Assembly (NCBI GenBank): GCA_022340315.1
Contig: JAJDOD010000145.1
Span: 1-32,641, forward strand
Reading direction: 5' to 3'
Origin: Silicimonas sp.
Lineage (GTDB): Bacteria > Pseudomonadota > Alphaproteobacteria > Rhodobacterales > Rhodobacteraceae
Length of the DNA: 32,641 nt
The notes beneath the pieces were generated by a model that was given only the letters and a program-made list of their open reading frames with translations, was not told the DNA's origin and made no database searches. This document shows, one piece after another, positions 17,505 through 25,883 of this stretch; positions within the stretch are counted from its first letter, which is position 1, and each line of letters starts with the position of its first letter. The translations under genes were made by a program, and so were the position numbers.

Positions 17505-18130
17505 TCGAGATATTTCAGGTAGTTCTCACGCGGGGTATCCGCGACCATTGCCACGCTGGCGGCAGCGGCGCGCAGGATGTTCAGTGGCCATTTCACCGTC
17601 TCGGCGAGGAGTTGGCGATTGATGGTGAACTCGCCCGCCGGATCGGCAGCACTGCGGTGGACGACTTGAAACCCGGCCCAACGGAACGACGCCCAGGCGC
17701 GGGGCAGGTGATAGCGTTGTGTGACGATGATGATCGGTTCGGCCTTGTCGAGATCGGCGAAGTCGGACGTGAACAAAGCGTTCTGAAGCGTCGAGCGCGA
17801 CGCGGTCTCGATCAGGATGGCCTCCTCGGGAACGCCGGCCGCACGGGCGGCCTCGGCCATGACGGGCGCCACCGGTTGGTCACCGCCGCCGGTGAGGACC
17901 AGAAGCGGCGCGGCCCCCTGCTCGTAGAGAGCGACGGCACGTTCCAGGCGCTGCTCGCTCTCGCCGCGCAAGACGCCATCGGTGGCAGGATTGCCGCCGA
18001 GGACCACGATCGCCTGCGCGGAAGGTGTCTCGTCTGCGGGTTCGTACATGGCAACGTAAAGGCCGGTTCCGATCAGCGCGCACCACATGGTCAGTATCGC
18101 GAGCGAGAGTATCCAGCGGATCAGGCCCAT
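17501..18130 (-). CDS. YdcF/ElyC/SanA family protein (DUF218)
   Basis: The 209-residue protein has one N-terminal membrane helix (about 5-28) and a DUF218 domain. The hallmarks are A-I-V-V-L-G-G near residue 40, V-L-T-G-G-G near 80, the E-x-x-S-R-S-T-x-x-N-A segment near 108-118, and V-T-Q-R-Y-H-L-P-R-A near 137-146. Proteins of this family (SanA, ElyC, YdcF) are linked to envelope integrity and cell-wall precursor metabolism, with the domain facing the periplasm. No exact reaction is established. A GCGGAG ribosome site precedes the ATG. It is translationally coupled to the DMT transporter gene downstream. Confidence 0.87.
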   Translation of the reverse strand: MGLIRWILSLAILTMWCALIGTGLYVAMYEPADETPSAQAIVVLGGNPATDGVLRGESEQRLERAVALYEQGAAPLLVLTGGGDQPVAPVMAEAARAAGVPEEAILIETASRSTLQNALFTSDFADLDKAEPIIIVTQRYHLPRAWASFRWAGFQVVHRSAADPAGEFTINRQLLAETVKWPLNILRAAAASVAMVADTPRENYLKYLE

Positions 18131-18179
18131 TCAGCGAACTCCGCAGGAAGCCGCCCGGCCCGGACCTTTCGGCACCGTC

Positions 18180-19754
18180 TCATTCCCATTCGATTGTTCC
18201 TGGCGGCTTTGAGGTGATGTCATAGGTGACACGGTTGATGCCCGGAACCTCGTTGATGATGCGTGTTGCGGTCTCGCCAAGGAATTCGTGGCTGAAGGGA
18301 TAGTAGTCCGCCGTCATGCCATCGACCGAGGTAACCGCGCGCAGTGCGCAAGCGAAGTCGTATGTGCGACCGTCGCCCATGACACCCACGGTGCGGACAG
18401 GAAGAATGGCGGTGAAGGCTTGCCAGATCTCGTCGTAGAGACCGTGCTTTCGGATCTGGTCGATATAGACCGCGTCGGCGAGGCGCAGGATTTCAAGCTT
18501 CTCGCGCGTGATCTCGCCGGGGCAGCGAATGGCGAGGCCGGGGCCGGGGAAGGGATGACGGCCGATGAAGCTTTCTGGCAGGCCAAGTTCGCGGCCAAGC
18601 GCGCGCACCTCGTCCTTGAACAACTCCCGGAGGGGTTCGACGAGCTTGAGTCCCATCTTCTCGGGCAGCCCGCCCACGTTGTGATGCGACTTGATGGTGA
18701 CCGAGGGACCGCCGGAGAAGCTGACGCTTTCTATCACGTCCGGGTAAAGCGTGCCCTGGGCCAGGAATTCGGCGCCGTCGATCTGGCTTGCGTATTTCTG
18801 GAACACGTCAATGAAGAGTCGTCCGATGGTCTTGCGCTTGGTCTCGGGGTCGCTTTCGCCGTCGAGCGCGCTTAGGAACAGCTCCGTTTCGTCGGCGTGA
18901 ATCAGCGGGATGTTGTAGTTGTCGCGGAACATGGTCACGACTTCGTCGGCCTCGCCCAGCCGAAGCAGTCCGTGATCGACGAAGACGCAGGTGAGCTGGT
19001 CGCCAATCGCCTCGTGAATGAGGACGGCTGCAACCGAGCTGTCGACACCGCCGGACAGACCGCAAATTACCTTTTTTCCGCCCACCTGCTCGCGGATTTG
19101 CCGGATTGCCTCGTCCTTGTAGGCTTTCATCGTCCAGTCGCCGGTGAAGCCAGCGAGGCGCACGAAGTTCTCGTAGAGTTTCGCCCCCTTGGGCGTGTGA
19201 TGCACCTCGGGGTGGAACTGCACGGCGTAGAATTTTCGATCGGTGTCGGCGGTGATGGCGAAGGGCGCGTTGGGCGAGGTGCCGAAGACCTCGAAGCCGG
19301 GTGCCAGTTTCGAGACATGGTCGCCGTGGCTCATCCAGACCTGCTCGCGGCCCTCTGCGAACCAGCCATCGAGCAGGGGCAGATTGCCTTCCGGCGCCAC
19401 GAAGGCCCGTCCGAACTCCGCCGTGCCGCCGCCTCCCGAAATCTTGCCGCCCTCGACCTTGCCGCCGAGCATGTCCATCATCACCTGCTGGCCGTAGCAG
19501 ATGCCGAGAATCGGCACGCCCATCTCGAAGACCGTGGCTGGCGGGCGGGGGGCGTCGGCGTTGACGACGCTGGCCGGGCCGCCGGAGAAAATCACGGCTT
19601 TGGGCCTGAATTCCCTGAGAAAGCCTTCGGTTACGCTCTGGAACGGATGAATCTCGCAATAGACGTTCAACTCGCGCAGGCGGCGCGCGATAAGCTGCGT
19701 TACCTGGCTTCCGAAATCAATGATGAGGAGGCGGTCGTGCGAGGCGTCTGTCAT
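18180..19754 (-). CDS. guaA: GMP synthase (glutamine-hydrolysing) GuaA
   Basis: GuaA converts XMP to GMP, using ATP and ammonia released from glutamine. At 524 residues it is very close to the 525 of E. coli. The class I amidotransferase domain has its nucleophile C86 in G-I-C-Y-G-Q-Q, with H181 and E183 (F-H-P-E-V) completing the triad. The ATP-pyrophosphatase loop S-G-G-V-D-S-S is at 234-240. The C-terminal dimerisation domain ends in T-I-E-W-E. The frame extends 12 codons upstream of the chosen ATG (19752-19754), which gives the standard N-terminus. It appears to be a single gene. It belongs to the same purine metabolism as hpt elsewhere in the window, though not in the same operon. Confidence 0.97.
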   Translation of the reverse strand: MTDASHDRLLIIDFGSQVTQLIARRLRELNVYCEIHPFQSVTEGFLREFRPKAVIFSGGPASVVNADAPRPPATVFEMGVPILGICYGQQVMMDMLGGKVEGGKISGGGGTAEFGRAFVAPEGNLPLLDGWFAEGREQVWMSHGDHVSKLAPGFEVFGTSPNAPFAITADTDRKFYAVQFHPEVHHTPKGAKLYENFVRLAGFTGDWTMKAYKDEAIRQIREQVGGKKVICGLSGGVDSSVAAVLIHEAIGDQLTCVFVDHGLLRLGEADEVVTMFRDNYNIPLIHADETELFLSALDGESDPETKRKTIGRLFIDVFQKYASQIDGAEFLAQGTLYPDVIESVSFSGGPSVTIKSHHNVGGLPEKMGLKLVEPLRELFKDEVRALGRELGLPESFIGRHPFPGPGLAIRCPGEITREKLEILRLADAVYIDQIRKHGLYDEIWQAFTAILPVRTVGVMGDGRTYDFACALRAVTSVDGMTADYYPFSHEFLGETATRIINEVPGINRVTYDITSKPPGTIEWE

Positions 19755-19801
19755 AGACCACGCTTTAGGCAGAGGTCCGTCCGGGTGCAAGCTATCTGAT
19801 G

Positions 19802-20722
19802 TCAGGCCGCCAGCGGCGGGGTCGCATTCCTGCGGCCTTTCGGGATCATCTGCGAGCCATGTATGGAGCCGTCGCTCCGCCCGTCGATCCTGGCGCGGAT
19901 GCTGTACAGATGGTCGGAGAGATCATTCGATAGCCACCAGAAGAGCCACTGGCCGAAAGTGTAGCGCAGGACGGTCTGCTCGACCCGCAGAACGGTGCCA
20001 CCGGACTTCGTCCCCTCAAGCGTCACGACCAATCGCGTGGTCGGCGTTTCCATGTCATTCTCGTTTGCGGGGCGGCTGAGGATCGAGAACGTCTCGCCGG
20101 GCACTTCGCTCTCGATCTTCACCGCTAAGGTCTCGTCCTTCAAACCGCCGCGCCTGGGCCGGCACATGATGAAATCATCGGTCGACGGGTCTACGGGCGG
20201 AAAGAAGGTTGTGCCCGTCCAATAGTGATCGCCGGGACGGTCTGGGTCCGGACGGATCGCGTTCCAGACCATCTTTGGATCGGATGCGAGCCTGATCGAC
20301 CGTTTCAGCTTCAACGGAGACTTCCGTACGAAACGCGATTGCCAGTCGCCGTAGAGCGCCTTGTTCATGCCAAGGAAGATCGCAGCGAGCACTGCGCAAC
20401 TCGTGAAGCCGCCCAAATTGGGTATCCAGGCGATTCCAGATACGATCGGCATGATGACGGCACCTGCGATCAGCGACAGGCCCCAGAGTTCGATCAGCGG
20501 CAGAAGGGCGGGAACCAGAAACGCGCCGATCAGCGTGAGACTGGTCGAGACGATCAGGCCGGTCAGGATCAGAGCAATCCAGCCCAAAGGCTGATCCAGG
20601 GGCACGTTTACCTCGTCGTAGTAGCCCATGCCGGCACAGATCAGGACGAAGATGGCGATTAGTCCGGTTCCGAAAAGCGTTCTTCGCCACTGACGGAAAG
20701 CTAGGCGCAGGCGGCCGGTCAT
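19802..20722 (-). CDS. Membrane protein with C-terminal SRPBCC-like domain, function unknown
   Basis: The 306-residue protein has four to five hydrophobic helices in its first 120 residues (about 15-33, 47-66, 68-98 and 105-119). A cytosolic region of about 170 residues follows. That region begins [17 protein letters not shown], the usual opening of an SRPBCC/START-like hydrophobic-ligand domain (a strand, then a short helix with a tryptophan). It continues with strands such as [10 protein letters not shown] and [11 protein letters not shown] recognise no named family for the fusion. The ATG at 20720-20722 has a weak GGAA site upstream. It stands 47 bases upstream of guaA on the same strand; a shared function is not suggested. 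Confidence 0.72.
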   Translation of the reverse strand: MTGRLRLAFRQWRRTLFGTGLIAIFVLICAGMGYYDEVNVPLDQPLGWIALILTGLIVSTSLTLIGAFLVPALLPLIELWGLSLIAGAVIMPIVSGIAWIPNLGGFTSCAVLAAIFLGMNKALYGDWQSRFVRKSPLKLKRSIRLASDPKMVWNAIRPDPDRPGDHYWTGTTFFPPVDPSTDDFIMCRPRRGGLKDETLAVKIESEVPGETFSILSRPANENDMETPTTRLVVTLEGTKSGGTVLRVEQTVLRYTFGQWLFWWLSNDLSDHLYSIRARIDGRSDGSIHGSQMIPKGRRNATPPLAA

Positions 20723-20919
20723 TTCAGAAATTCCAAATCATCAATTTATCAGAGGCTTGGTCCGCTGTGTCAGGGTTCAATATCGCAAGAAACAGGCGCA
20801 ATTTTGGCGAGGTACTGGAATAGATGCCGTGTCGATCGACATGAAAGAAGCCGCAGGGATCGGGTGCCAGATACCCGCCTGGGAGCGGAGGGAGTGGTCA
20901 ACCGGGTTTCCGGGGTCGC

Positions 20920-21090
20920 CTAGCTTGCGATCAGGTTGACCAGCGTCGCGCCAATGGCCCAGACGGCAAAGGTCAGCACGATGGTCGTCGGAACTGTGAA
21001 CATACCGCCGACGAAGCCGGCCACCGCAATGACCACACCGATGGCGCCGACAAGCCCGTGAAGCGCTTTTTTCCTCTTTTTCAGGTCCAT
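20920..21090 (-). CDS. Small membrane protein (56 aa), function unknown
   Basis: The short protein begins M-D-L-K-K-R-K-K-A-L-H, a strongly basic N-terminus, followed by two hydrophobic segments (about 12-30 and 33-53) separated by a G-G-M turn. That charge pattern predicts a cytosolic N-terminus and an inner-membrane hairpin. The ATG at 21088-21090 has a GCGAGG site upstream; a longer frame to 21195 would run through the FNR box and is rejected. A perfect FNR/FnrL box is centred about 58 bases upstream of the ATG, so oxygen-controlled expression is plausible. The 197 bases after it (20723-20919) contain nothing I can identify. Confidence 0.65.
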   Translation of the reverse strand: MDLKKRKKALHGLVGAIGVVIAVAGFVGGMFTVPTTIVLTFAVWAIGATLVNLIAS

Positions 21091-21141
21091 GATGCCTCGC
21101 AAATGGTCGAGAAACTCTGCGCCGCAACCGGCCCATGCGCC

Positions 21142-21155
21142 TTGATGTCGATCAA
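21142..21155. promoter_or_regulatory. Perfect FNR/FnrL binding site
   Basis: The sequence TTGATGTCGATCAA matches the FNR-family consensus TTGAT-N4-ATCAA at every fixed base. It sits in the intergenic region between the divergent 56-residue membrane protein gene (start 21090) and the MttB-family gene (start 21263). That is where an activator site would be expected. Alphaproteobacterial FnrL uses this consensus in the switch to low oxygen. Which side it controls is not decided by the sequence; the distances allow a site near -41 for either gene. Confidence 0.72.
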
Positions 21156-21262
21156 ACCGCGCGCGGATGTCGCTTTTCACCGGTAGAGGACGCAAAATGC
21201 CTCAGACCTGGGCTCAGAGTATGCGAGATGGGTGCAGGATCGAGGATTGGGAGCGAGGACCC

Positions 21263-22801
21263 ATGACGGAAGGCAGAGCGCGTCGGGGACGCGGCGGCGG
21301 TGCTGCGCGCAGGGCGGAACGCTCGGCGATCAGTTTCGAGGTGGCGAAATTCATCGAGCGGAAGATCCCGAACCTGGAGATCCTGAACGAGGAAGCGCTG
21401 GAGATCATCGAGGCGAACGCCGAGACGGTCCTGGAAGAGATCGGCGTCAATTTCACCGAGAATCCCGAGGCGCTGAAACGCTGGAAGGATGCGGGTGCGG
21501 ACGTCGAAGGCGAGCGGGTGCATCTGCCCAAGGGCCTGGCGCGAGAGCTTTGCAAGACCGCGCCTTCGGTATTCACCCAACATGCGCGCAACCCGGAACG
21601 ATCGGTCGTGATCGGCGGCGACAACCTCGTGCTGGCCCCGGTCTATGGTCCGCCTTTCGTGCGCGATGTCGAAGGCGGTCGCCGGTATGCGACGATGGCC
21701 GACTTCGAGAAGTTCGTGAAACTCACCTACATGTCGAAATGGCTTCACCACTCCGGTGGGACGGTCTGCGAGCCGACCGATGTGCCGGTGAGCGTGCGCC
21801 ACCTCGACATGCTGCGCGCGCACATGACGCTGTCGGACAAGCCGTTCATGGGATCGGTGACCGAGCCTTCACGGGCGCAGAACTCGGTCGAGATGTGCCA
21901 GATCCTGTTCGGCAAGGAGTTCGTGGCGGAAAACACGGTGATGACGTCGCTCGTCAACATCAATTCGCCGCTGACTTTCGATGCCACCATGATGGGTGCG
22001 CTGGAAGTCTATGCGGCGAACATGCAGGCCGCCATCATTTCGCCTTTCATCGTTGGCGGGGCTATGGCGCCGGTATCGGCTGCCGGGACGCTGACGCAGG
22101 TCTTGGCCGAGGTCACGGCAGGGGTCGCCTATTCCCAGCTTGTGCGCGCAGGTGCGCCGGTGATCGCGGGCGCATTCGTGACGTCGATCGACATGGGATC
22201 GGGTGCGCCGACATTCGGCACGCCGGAAGCCGGGCAGATTACCTTGGGAATGGGGCAACTGGCCCGGCGGCTCGGGCTGCCCTATCGCTCGGCCGGATCG
22301 TTCTGCGGCTCGAAGCTGCCGGACGCCCAAGCGGCCTATGAGACGGCGAACAGCCTGAACATGGGGCTTTTGTCGGGCGTCAACTTCATGCTGCACGCTG
22401 CCGGCTGGCTGGAAGGCGGCCTTGTGGCAAGCTTCGAGAAGTTCGTTATGGACGCCGATCAGCTTGGCATCCTGCACCGGATGGCGCGTGGCGTCGATGT
22501 CTCGGAGGATGCCCAGGCTATGGACGCGATCCGCGAGGTCGGGCCCGGCGGGCACTACCTGGGTTGCGCGCATACCCAGGCCAATTTCAAGACCGCGTTC
22601 TGGCGGACAAATCTGCTGGACTATCGCCCCTACGAGACCTGGGCCGAAGACGGATCACCCGACACCCAGGCATTGGCGGCGAAGCGGGTGGCTTCCCTTC
22701 TGTCACAATACCAGGCTCCGTCGATGGATCCGGCAACCCTCGAGGCGCTGGACGCCTATATCGCGACGACGAAGGAAAACACACCCGACAGTTTCGGTTG
22801 A
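21263..22801 (+). CDS. MttB-family (trimethylamine methyltransferase-like) protein lacking pyrrolysine
   Basis: The 512-residue protein matches the MttB family. It has the N-terminal L-N-E-E-A-L-E-I-I-E segment, a central Y-G-P-P-F-V, then G-G-T-V-C-E-P-T-D, and glycine-rich blocks such as F-I-V-G-G-A-M-A-P-V-S-A-A-G-T. Archaeal MttB uses pyrrolysine at an in-frame amber codon. Here the frame is uninterrupted, so this is a non-pyrrolysine member, a group that includes glycine-betaine:corrinoid methyltransferases. The actual methyl donor is unknown; other quaternary amines are possible. The ATG at 21263 follows a GAGCGAGGA ribosome site and is preferred over an upstream start at 21167. No corrinoid protein gene is adjacent. 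An FnrL box lies about 110 bases upstream. Confidence 0.86.
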   Translation: MTEGRARRGRGGGAARRAERSAISFEVAKFIERKIPNLEILNEEALEIIEANAETVLEEIGVNFTENPEALKRWKDAGADVEGERVHLPKGLARELCKTAPSVFTQHARNPERSVVIGGDNLVLAPVYGPPFVRDVEGGRRYATMADFEKFVKLTYMSKWLHHSGGTVCEPTDVPVSVRHLDMLRAHMTLSDKPFMGSVTEPSRAQNSVEMCQILFGKEFVAENTVMTSLVNINSPLTFDATMMGALEVYAANMQAAIISPFIVGGAMAPVSAAGTLTQVLAEVTAGVAYSQLVRAGAPVIAGAFVTSIDMGSGAPTFGTPEAGQITLGMGQLARRLGLPYRSAGSFCGSKLPDAQAAYETANSLNMGLLSGVNFMLHAAGWLEGGLVASFEKFVMDADQLGILHRMARGVDVSEDAQAMDAIREVGPGGHYLGCAHTQANFKTAFWRTNLLDYRPYETWAEDGSPDTQALAAKRVASLLSQYQAPSMDPATLEALDAYIATTKENTPDSFG

Positions 22802-22803
22802 CC

Positions 22804-23094
22804 CTAGGCGGCCCTGCGCAGACCGGCGATCCGCGCTTCGCCGATCAACGCCGACAGTAGCTCGACGTGCCGCGCAGGCGAGTACGCGGCGCTGCCCTCG
22901 AGACGTATGTCGTTCATCTCGGCCTCGCGTTTCAGCAGGATCTCGAAGGCCTGTCCCGGCGCGGGCACAATCTCGCCCGGAAACAGGCGCCTGAGGCTTC
23001 GCTCGCGATTCAATTCATTGGCGCCGATGCGCGCGGCGCGGACCAGCATGGCGGGACGATTTAGGCCGGAAAGTCGGCTTTCTTGGGCGGTCAT
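22804..23094 (-). CDS. Small conserved protein, probably DUF6477 family
   Basis: The 96-residue protein is charged and largely helical. Its N-terminal pattern L-x-R-P-A-M-L-V-R-A-A-R-I-G is followed by R-x-R-S-L-R-R-L-F, and the C-terminal half contains E-x-x-L-L-K-R-E-A-E-M-N-D-I-R. I associate this pattern with DUF6477, a small family seen in Rhodobacterales; this is from memory. No membrane or catalytic feature is visible. An AAGGAG ribosome site precedes the ATG at 23092-23094. It diverges from the DUF6456 regulator gene, and its stop nearly abuts the mttB stop in a convergent arrangement. Confidence 0.72.
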   Translation of the reverse strand: MTAQESRLSGLNRPAMLVRAARIGANELNRERSLRRLFPGEIVPAPGQAFEILLKREAEMNDIRLEGSAAYSPARHVELLSALIGEARIAGLRRAA

Positions 23095-23152
23095 TGGGCA
23101 ACTCCTTTACACTTTCCCCGCCTCGAGATTAAACAACCTAAGCGGGTGTTGC

Positions 23153-23169
23153 GTTTCCAAATAGGAAAC
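23153..23169. promoter_or_regulatory. Inverted repeat in the DUF6477/DUF6456 intergenic region
   Basis: A perfect 6-bp inverted repeat, GTTTCC-AAATA-GGAAAC, lies 59 bases upstream of the DUF6477 gene and about 130 bases upstream of the DUF6456 gene. It resembles an operator for a dimeric helix-turn-helix protein. The surrounding 23100-23280 stretch is unusually AT-rich for this window, as expected of a regulated promoter region. Confidence 0.4.
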
Positions 23170-23230
23170 CGTTCGGAAAAAAATGTATTTCTTTACAATA
23201 TTAAGAAACAATCAGCAGTGCTTCGTGGTA

Positions 23231-23273
23231 TTAACTTTCTCGTAACGATTACACCTACAGGTTGTGCTATACT
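23231..23273 (+). promoter_or_regulatory. Candidate promoter of the DUF6456 gene with a CtrA-like site
   Basis: TTAACTTTCTCGTAAC (23231-23246) matches the CtrA pattern TTAA-N7-TTAAC except for one base in the second half. It is followed by TATACT (23268-23273), a good -10 box, 28 bases before the ATG. No good -35 is present at 17 bases, which fits an activator-dependent promoter. The assignment is tentative, because short AT-rich motifs arise by chance. Confidence 0.4.
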
Positions 23274-23300
23274 TGCCTTCTGGGGAGAGGGGCACAGGTG

Positions 23301-24425
23301 ATGACTAGGGAAGAAATTGGCAATTCAGCGCTTTCGGTGCCCGATTGGGTTCCCGATGGCGCGGTCTATTATCTTGCGCATGTCGAAGCCGGGCGGTCGA
23401 TCCGCTCATTGGCGCGCGAGGCGGGCTGTCATGCCTCGACCATGCTGAGAAAGGTACGCCGTATCGAGGCGCGCAGGGACGATCTTCTGGTCGATCTTGC
23501 GCTGCGCCGGATTGGCCAGGTTTCCGCCGGTCCGGCAGAAAGTTCCGAATTTCAGAAGGGAAGCGACTTCATGCAAGCCGATGTCAAGGATAGCGATCTG
23601 ATCAATGGCCAGGAATTGCGCCGAATTGCCCCGCGTCTGCTGAGGCGGCTCAACGAGCCTGGGGCCTGCCTGGCAATTGCCCGGGACATGGAGAACGGGG
23701 TCATCGTCCGTGACGCTCCCGATGGTCAAGCATTGCGAACCGCCGTTCTCGAGCGGCACGTGGCCGAGGCGATGGCGTTGAAAGACTGGATCACCCTTTC
23801 CAGCGAGGGGCGCATAACGCGCTACCGGATCACCTCTACGGGACGGAGCGCGCTGAAGCGCTTCCTGGCCGAGGATGAAGCAACTCGGGCAGGGCTCGGC
23901 GAGACAGCCGACCCTTATTCCGAGCAACATCGCGACTGGGCGTCGCGCTCGGATGGGAAAGTGGGGAACAAGAGACGGGGTATTCGCTATAATGCCGCCG
24001 AAAGCCCGCTTTCAGCTCTTGCGCGGCGCAAGGACAAGGACGGAACGCCGTTCCTTTCACCCGAACAGGTCGCCGCCGGAGAGCGGTTGCGCGAGGATTT
24101 CGAACTGGCTCAGATGGGGCCGAGGGTGACGCAGAACTGGGAGAAGTTCCTGACCGGCGGCGCGCGTGGCGATTTCGGGGTCGGGCAGGGTGGCGGCGGT
24201 TCGGAGAGTGCGAGGAAACGTGTGATGACCGCGCTGACCGATCTCGGGCCGGGGCTGGCCGACGTTGTCTTGCGCTGCTGTTGTTTCTTGGAAGGCATGG
24301 AGTCTGTCGAGCGGCGCATGGGCTGGTCCGCCCGATCGGGCAAGATCGTCTTGCGGATCGCTTTGACCAGGTTGAGAAGGCACTATGACGAGGCGAACGG
24401 CAACTGGTCGCCGCTGATCGGCTGA
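23301..24425 (+). CDS. Helix-turn-helix protein with C-terminal DUF6456 domain
   Basis: The 374-residue protein has an N-terminal helix-turn-helix at about residues 31-54 (G-R-S-I-R-S-L-A-R-E-A-G-C-H-A-S-T-M-L-R-K-V). A second winged-helix-like part lies at 100-185 (I-A-P-R-L-L-R-R-L to I-T-R-Y-R-I-T-S-T-G-R-S-A-L-K-R-F). A C-terminal domain of about 140 residues begins near 233 with E-S-P-L-S-A-L-A-R-R-K-D-K-D-G. I associate that last block with DUF6456, found in alphaproteobacterial regulators. A DNA-binding role is likely; targets are unknown. The ATG at 23301 is preferred over an upstream frame start at 23262. It is divergent from the DUF6477 gene, and the intervening DNA holds a palindrome and a CtrA-like site. 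Confidence 0.78.
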   Translation: MTREEIGNSALSVPDWVPDGAVYYLAHVEAGRSIRSLAREAGCHASTMLRKVRRIEARRDDLLVDLALRRIGQVSAGPAESSEFQKGSDFMQADVKDSDLINGQELRRIAPRLLRRLNEPGACLAIARDMENGVIVRDAPDGQALRTAVLERHVAEAMALKDWITLSSEGRITRYRITSTGRSALKRFLAEDEATRAGLGETADPYSEQHRDWASRSDGKVGNKRRGIRYNAAESPLSALARRKDKDGTPFLSPEQVAAGERLREDFELAQMGPRVTQNWEKFLTGGARGDFGVGQGGGGSESARKRVMTALTDLGPGLADVVLRCCCFLEGMESVERRMGWSARSGKIVLRIALTRLRRHYDEANGNWSPLIG

Positions 24426-24503
24426 AACCCGCGAGTTGACGGGCATCAATGCAATCGCGATCCGGCGTGCCTATGTGAGAGGCATTACGCAGGAGGATTT
24501 CAG

Positions 24504-24812
24504 ATGACGGAAGAGCCGAAGACCGACGGAAAACGCACCTGGATCGAAGAGATCGAGGTTGCGGGCGAGGAACTGGTGGCGCGCATCAAGCAGCTTGCGG
24601 CCGACAGCAAGGTGAAGCGCGTTCGCATTGTCGAGCCTGATGGCGATATTGCGCTGGAAATTCCGCTGACCTACGGCGCGATTGCCGGCGGTGCAGTGGT
24701 TCTCGCGGCCCCGGTGCTTGCCATTATCGGCGCCCTTGCCGCGTTCGTGGCCAAGGTCAAGATCGAGGTCGTGCACGAGGAACCTGCGGAAGCACCCGAA
24801 CCCACCGCCTGA
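24504..24812 (+). CDS. DUF4342 domain protein
   Basis: The 102-residue protein fits DUF4342. A W-I-E-E-I-E-V-A-G-E-E-L-V-A-R-I-K-Q-L helix is followed by V-K-R-V-R-I-V-E-P-D-G and then a hydrophobic stretch, I-P-L-T-Y-G-A-I-A-G-G-A-V-V-L-A-A-P-V-L-A-I-I-G-A-L-A-A (about 53-80), which looks membrane-associated. It ends in an acidic tail. The family has no established function. A strong AGGAGG ribosome site precedes the ATG at 24504. It lies 78 bases after the DUF6456 gene on the same strand. A 9-bp hairpin follows its stop. Confidence 0.82.
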   Translation: MTEEPKTDGKRTWIEEIEVAGEELVARIKQLAADSKVKRVRIVEPDGDIALEIPLTYGAIAGGAVVLAAPVLAIIGALAAFVAKVKIEVVHEEPAEAPEPTA

Positions 24813-24829
24813 GCGCCGGGACATTGTCT

Positions 24830-24850
24830 GCCATGCGGACGCCGCATGGC
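24830..24850. terminator. Perfect 9-bp hairpin after the DUF4342 gene
   Basis: Arms 24830-24838 and 24842-24850 (GCCATGCGG / CCGCATGGC) pair perfectly around a 3-base loop, 18 bases after the DUF4342 stop. No T-tract follows, so it is either a weak or Rho-assisted terminator or a structure in the lipA leader. Confidence 0.45.
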
Positions 24851-24922
24851 GGCTATCGCTGGAAGTTGCTCGGGAAATCCGATACATGGGGCGTGTAAAA
24901 TGTCCTTGGGATTCCGCTGACC

Positions 24923-25876
24923 TTGCGCGACCTGAAATTGCCCGACCAGCGCCACCCGGAAAAGGCGCATCGCTCTGACAACGCCCAGCCGAAGAAGCCG
25001 GACTGGATACGCGTGCGCGCGCCCGGCGGCGACGGTTACGAGGCGACGCGCGAGATCGTGCGAAGTCACGGGCTGACCACGGTCTGCGAAGAAGCGGGTT
25101 GTCCGAATGTGGGCGAATGCTGGTCGCAAGGCCACGCCACGATGATGATCATGGGCGAGGTCTGCACGCGCTCGTGCACGTTCTGCAATGTCGCGACGGG
25201 CAAGCCGCCCGAGGCGCTCGACGTCTTCGAGCCGGGACGTGTCGCGGATGCCGTGACCAAGCTTGGGCTGAACCATGTGGTCATCACCAGTGTCGACCGT
25301 GATGATATCGAGGACGGCGGTGCCGAGCACTTCGCCCAGACGATCCGTGCCATCCGGCACCGTGCGCCCGAAACGACGATCGAGATCCTGACGCCGGACT
25401 TCATCCGTTGCGGACCCGAAGCGCTTGAGAAGGTGGTTGCGGCCCGGCCGGATGTCTTCAACCACAACCTTGAGACCGTGCCCGGACTTTATCCCGAAGT
25501 GCGCCCCGGCGCGCGCTATTTCCATTCGCTGCGCCTGCTGCAGCGCGTGAAGGAGCTTGATCCGGCGATGTTCACCAAGTCGGGCATCATGGTGGGGTTG
25601 GGCGAGGACCGCCAGGCGGTGATGCAGGTGATGGACGACATGCGCGCAGCGGACGTGGATTTCCTGACGATCGGTCAATACCTTCAGCCGACGCCGAAGC
25701 ATCACCGGGTTGATCGCTTCGTGACACCGGACGAGTTCGCCAGCTACGAAAAGGCCGCGTTTGGCAAGGGATTCCTGATGGTTTCGGCAACGCCGCTGAC
25801 GCGGTCATCCTATCACGCGGGTGACGATTTCTCGCGATTGCGCGCCGCGCGGCTTGCGAAGTTGTCGAGCGCCTGA
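24923..25876 (+). CDS. lipA: Lipoyl synthase LipA (radical SAM)
   Basis: LipA inserts two sulfur atoms into protein-bound octanoyl groups to make lipoyl cofactors for 2-oxoacid dehydrogenases. The 317-residue protein has the auxiliary-cluster cysteines C55, C60 and C66 and the radical-SAM C-x3-C-x2-C at C81, C85 and C88. The family's R-S-S-Y box near the C-terminus is also present. The start is a TTG at 24923-24925, giving [14 protein letters not shown], which looks like the usual alphaproteobacterial N-terminus. The nearest upstream ATG (24900) is out of frame. A -10-like TAAAAT (24896-24901) would give a leader of only about 15 bases. The gene is convergent with an outer-membrane protein gene, 7 bases apart. 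Confidence 0.94.
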   Translation: MRDLKLPDQRHPEKAHRSDNAQPKKPDWIRVRAPGGDGYEATREIVRSHGLTTVCEEAGCPNVGECWSQGHATMMIMGEVCTRSCTFCNVATGKPPEALDVFEPGRVADAVTKLGLNHVVITSVDRDDIEDGGAEHFAQTIRAIRHRAPETTIEILTPDFIRCGPEALEKVVAARPDVFNHNLETVPGLYPEVRPGARYFHSLRLLQRVKELDPAMFTKSGIMVGLGEDRQAVMQVMDDMRAADVDFLTIGQYLQPTPKHHRVDRFVTPDEFASYEKAAFGKGFLMVSATPLTRSSYHAGDDFSRLRAARLAKLSSA

Positions 25877-25883
25877 CCCCAGC

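Noticed and set aside
21263-22801. Pyrrolysine in the MttB-family protein
   Set aside because: The frame is continuous with no in-frame amber codon, and it ends with TGA.
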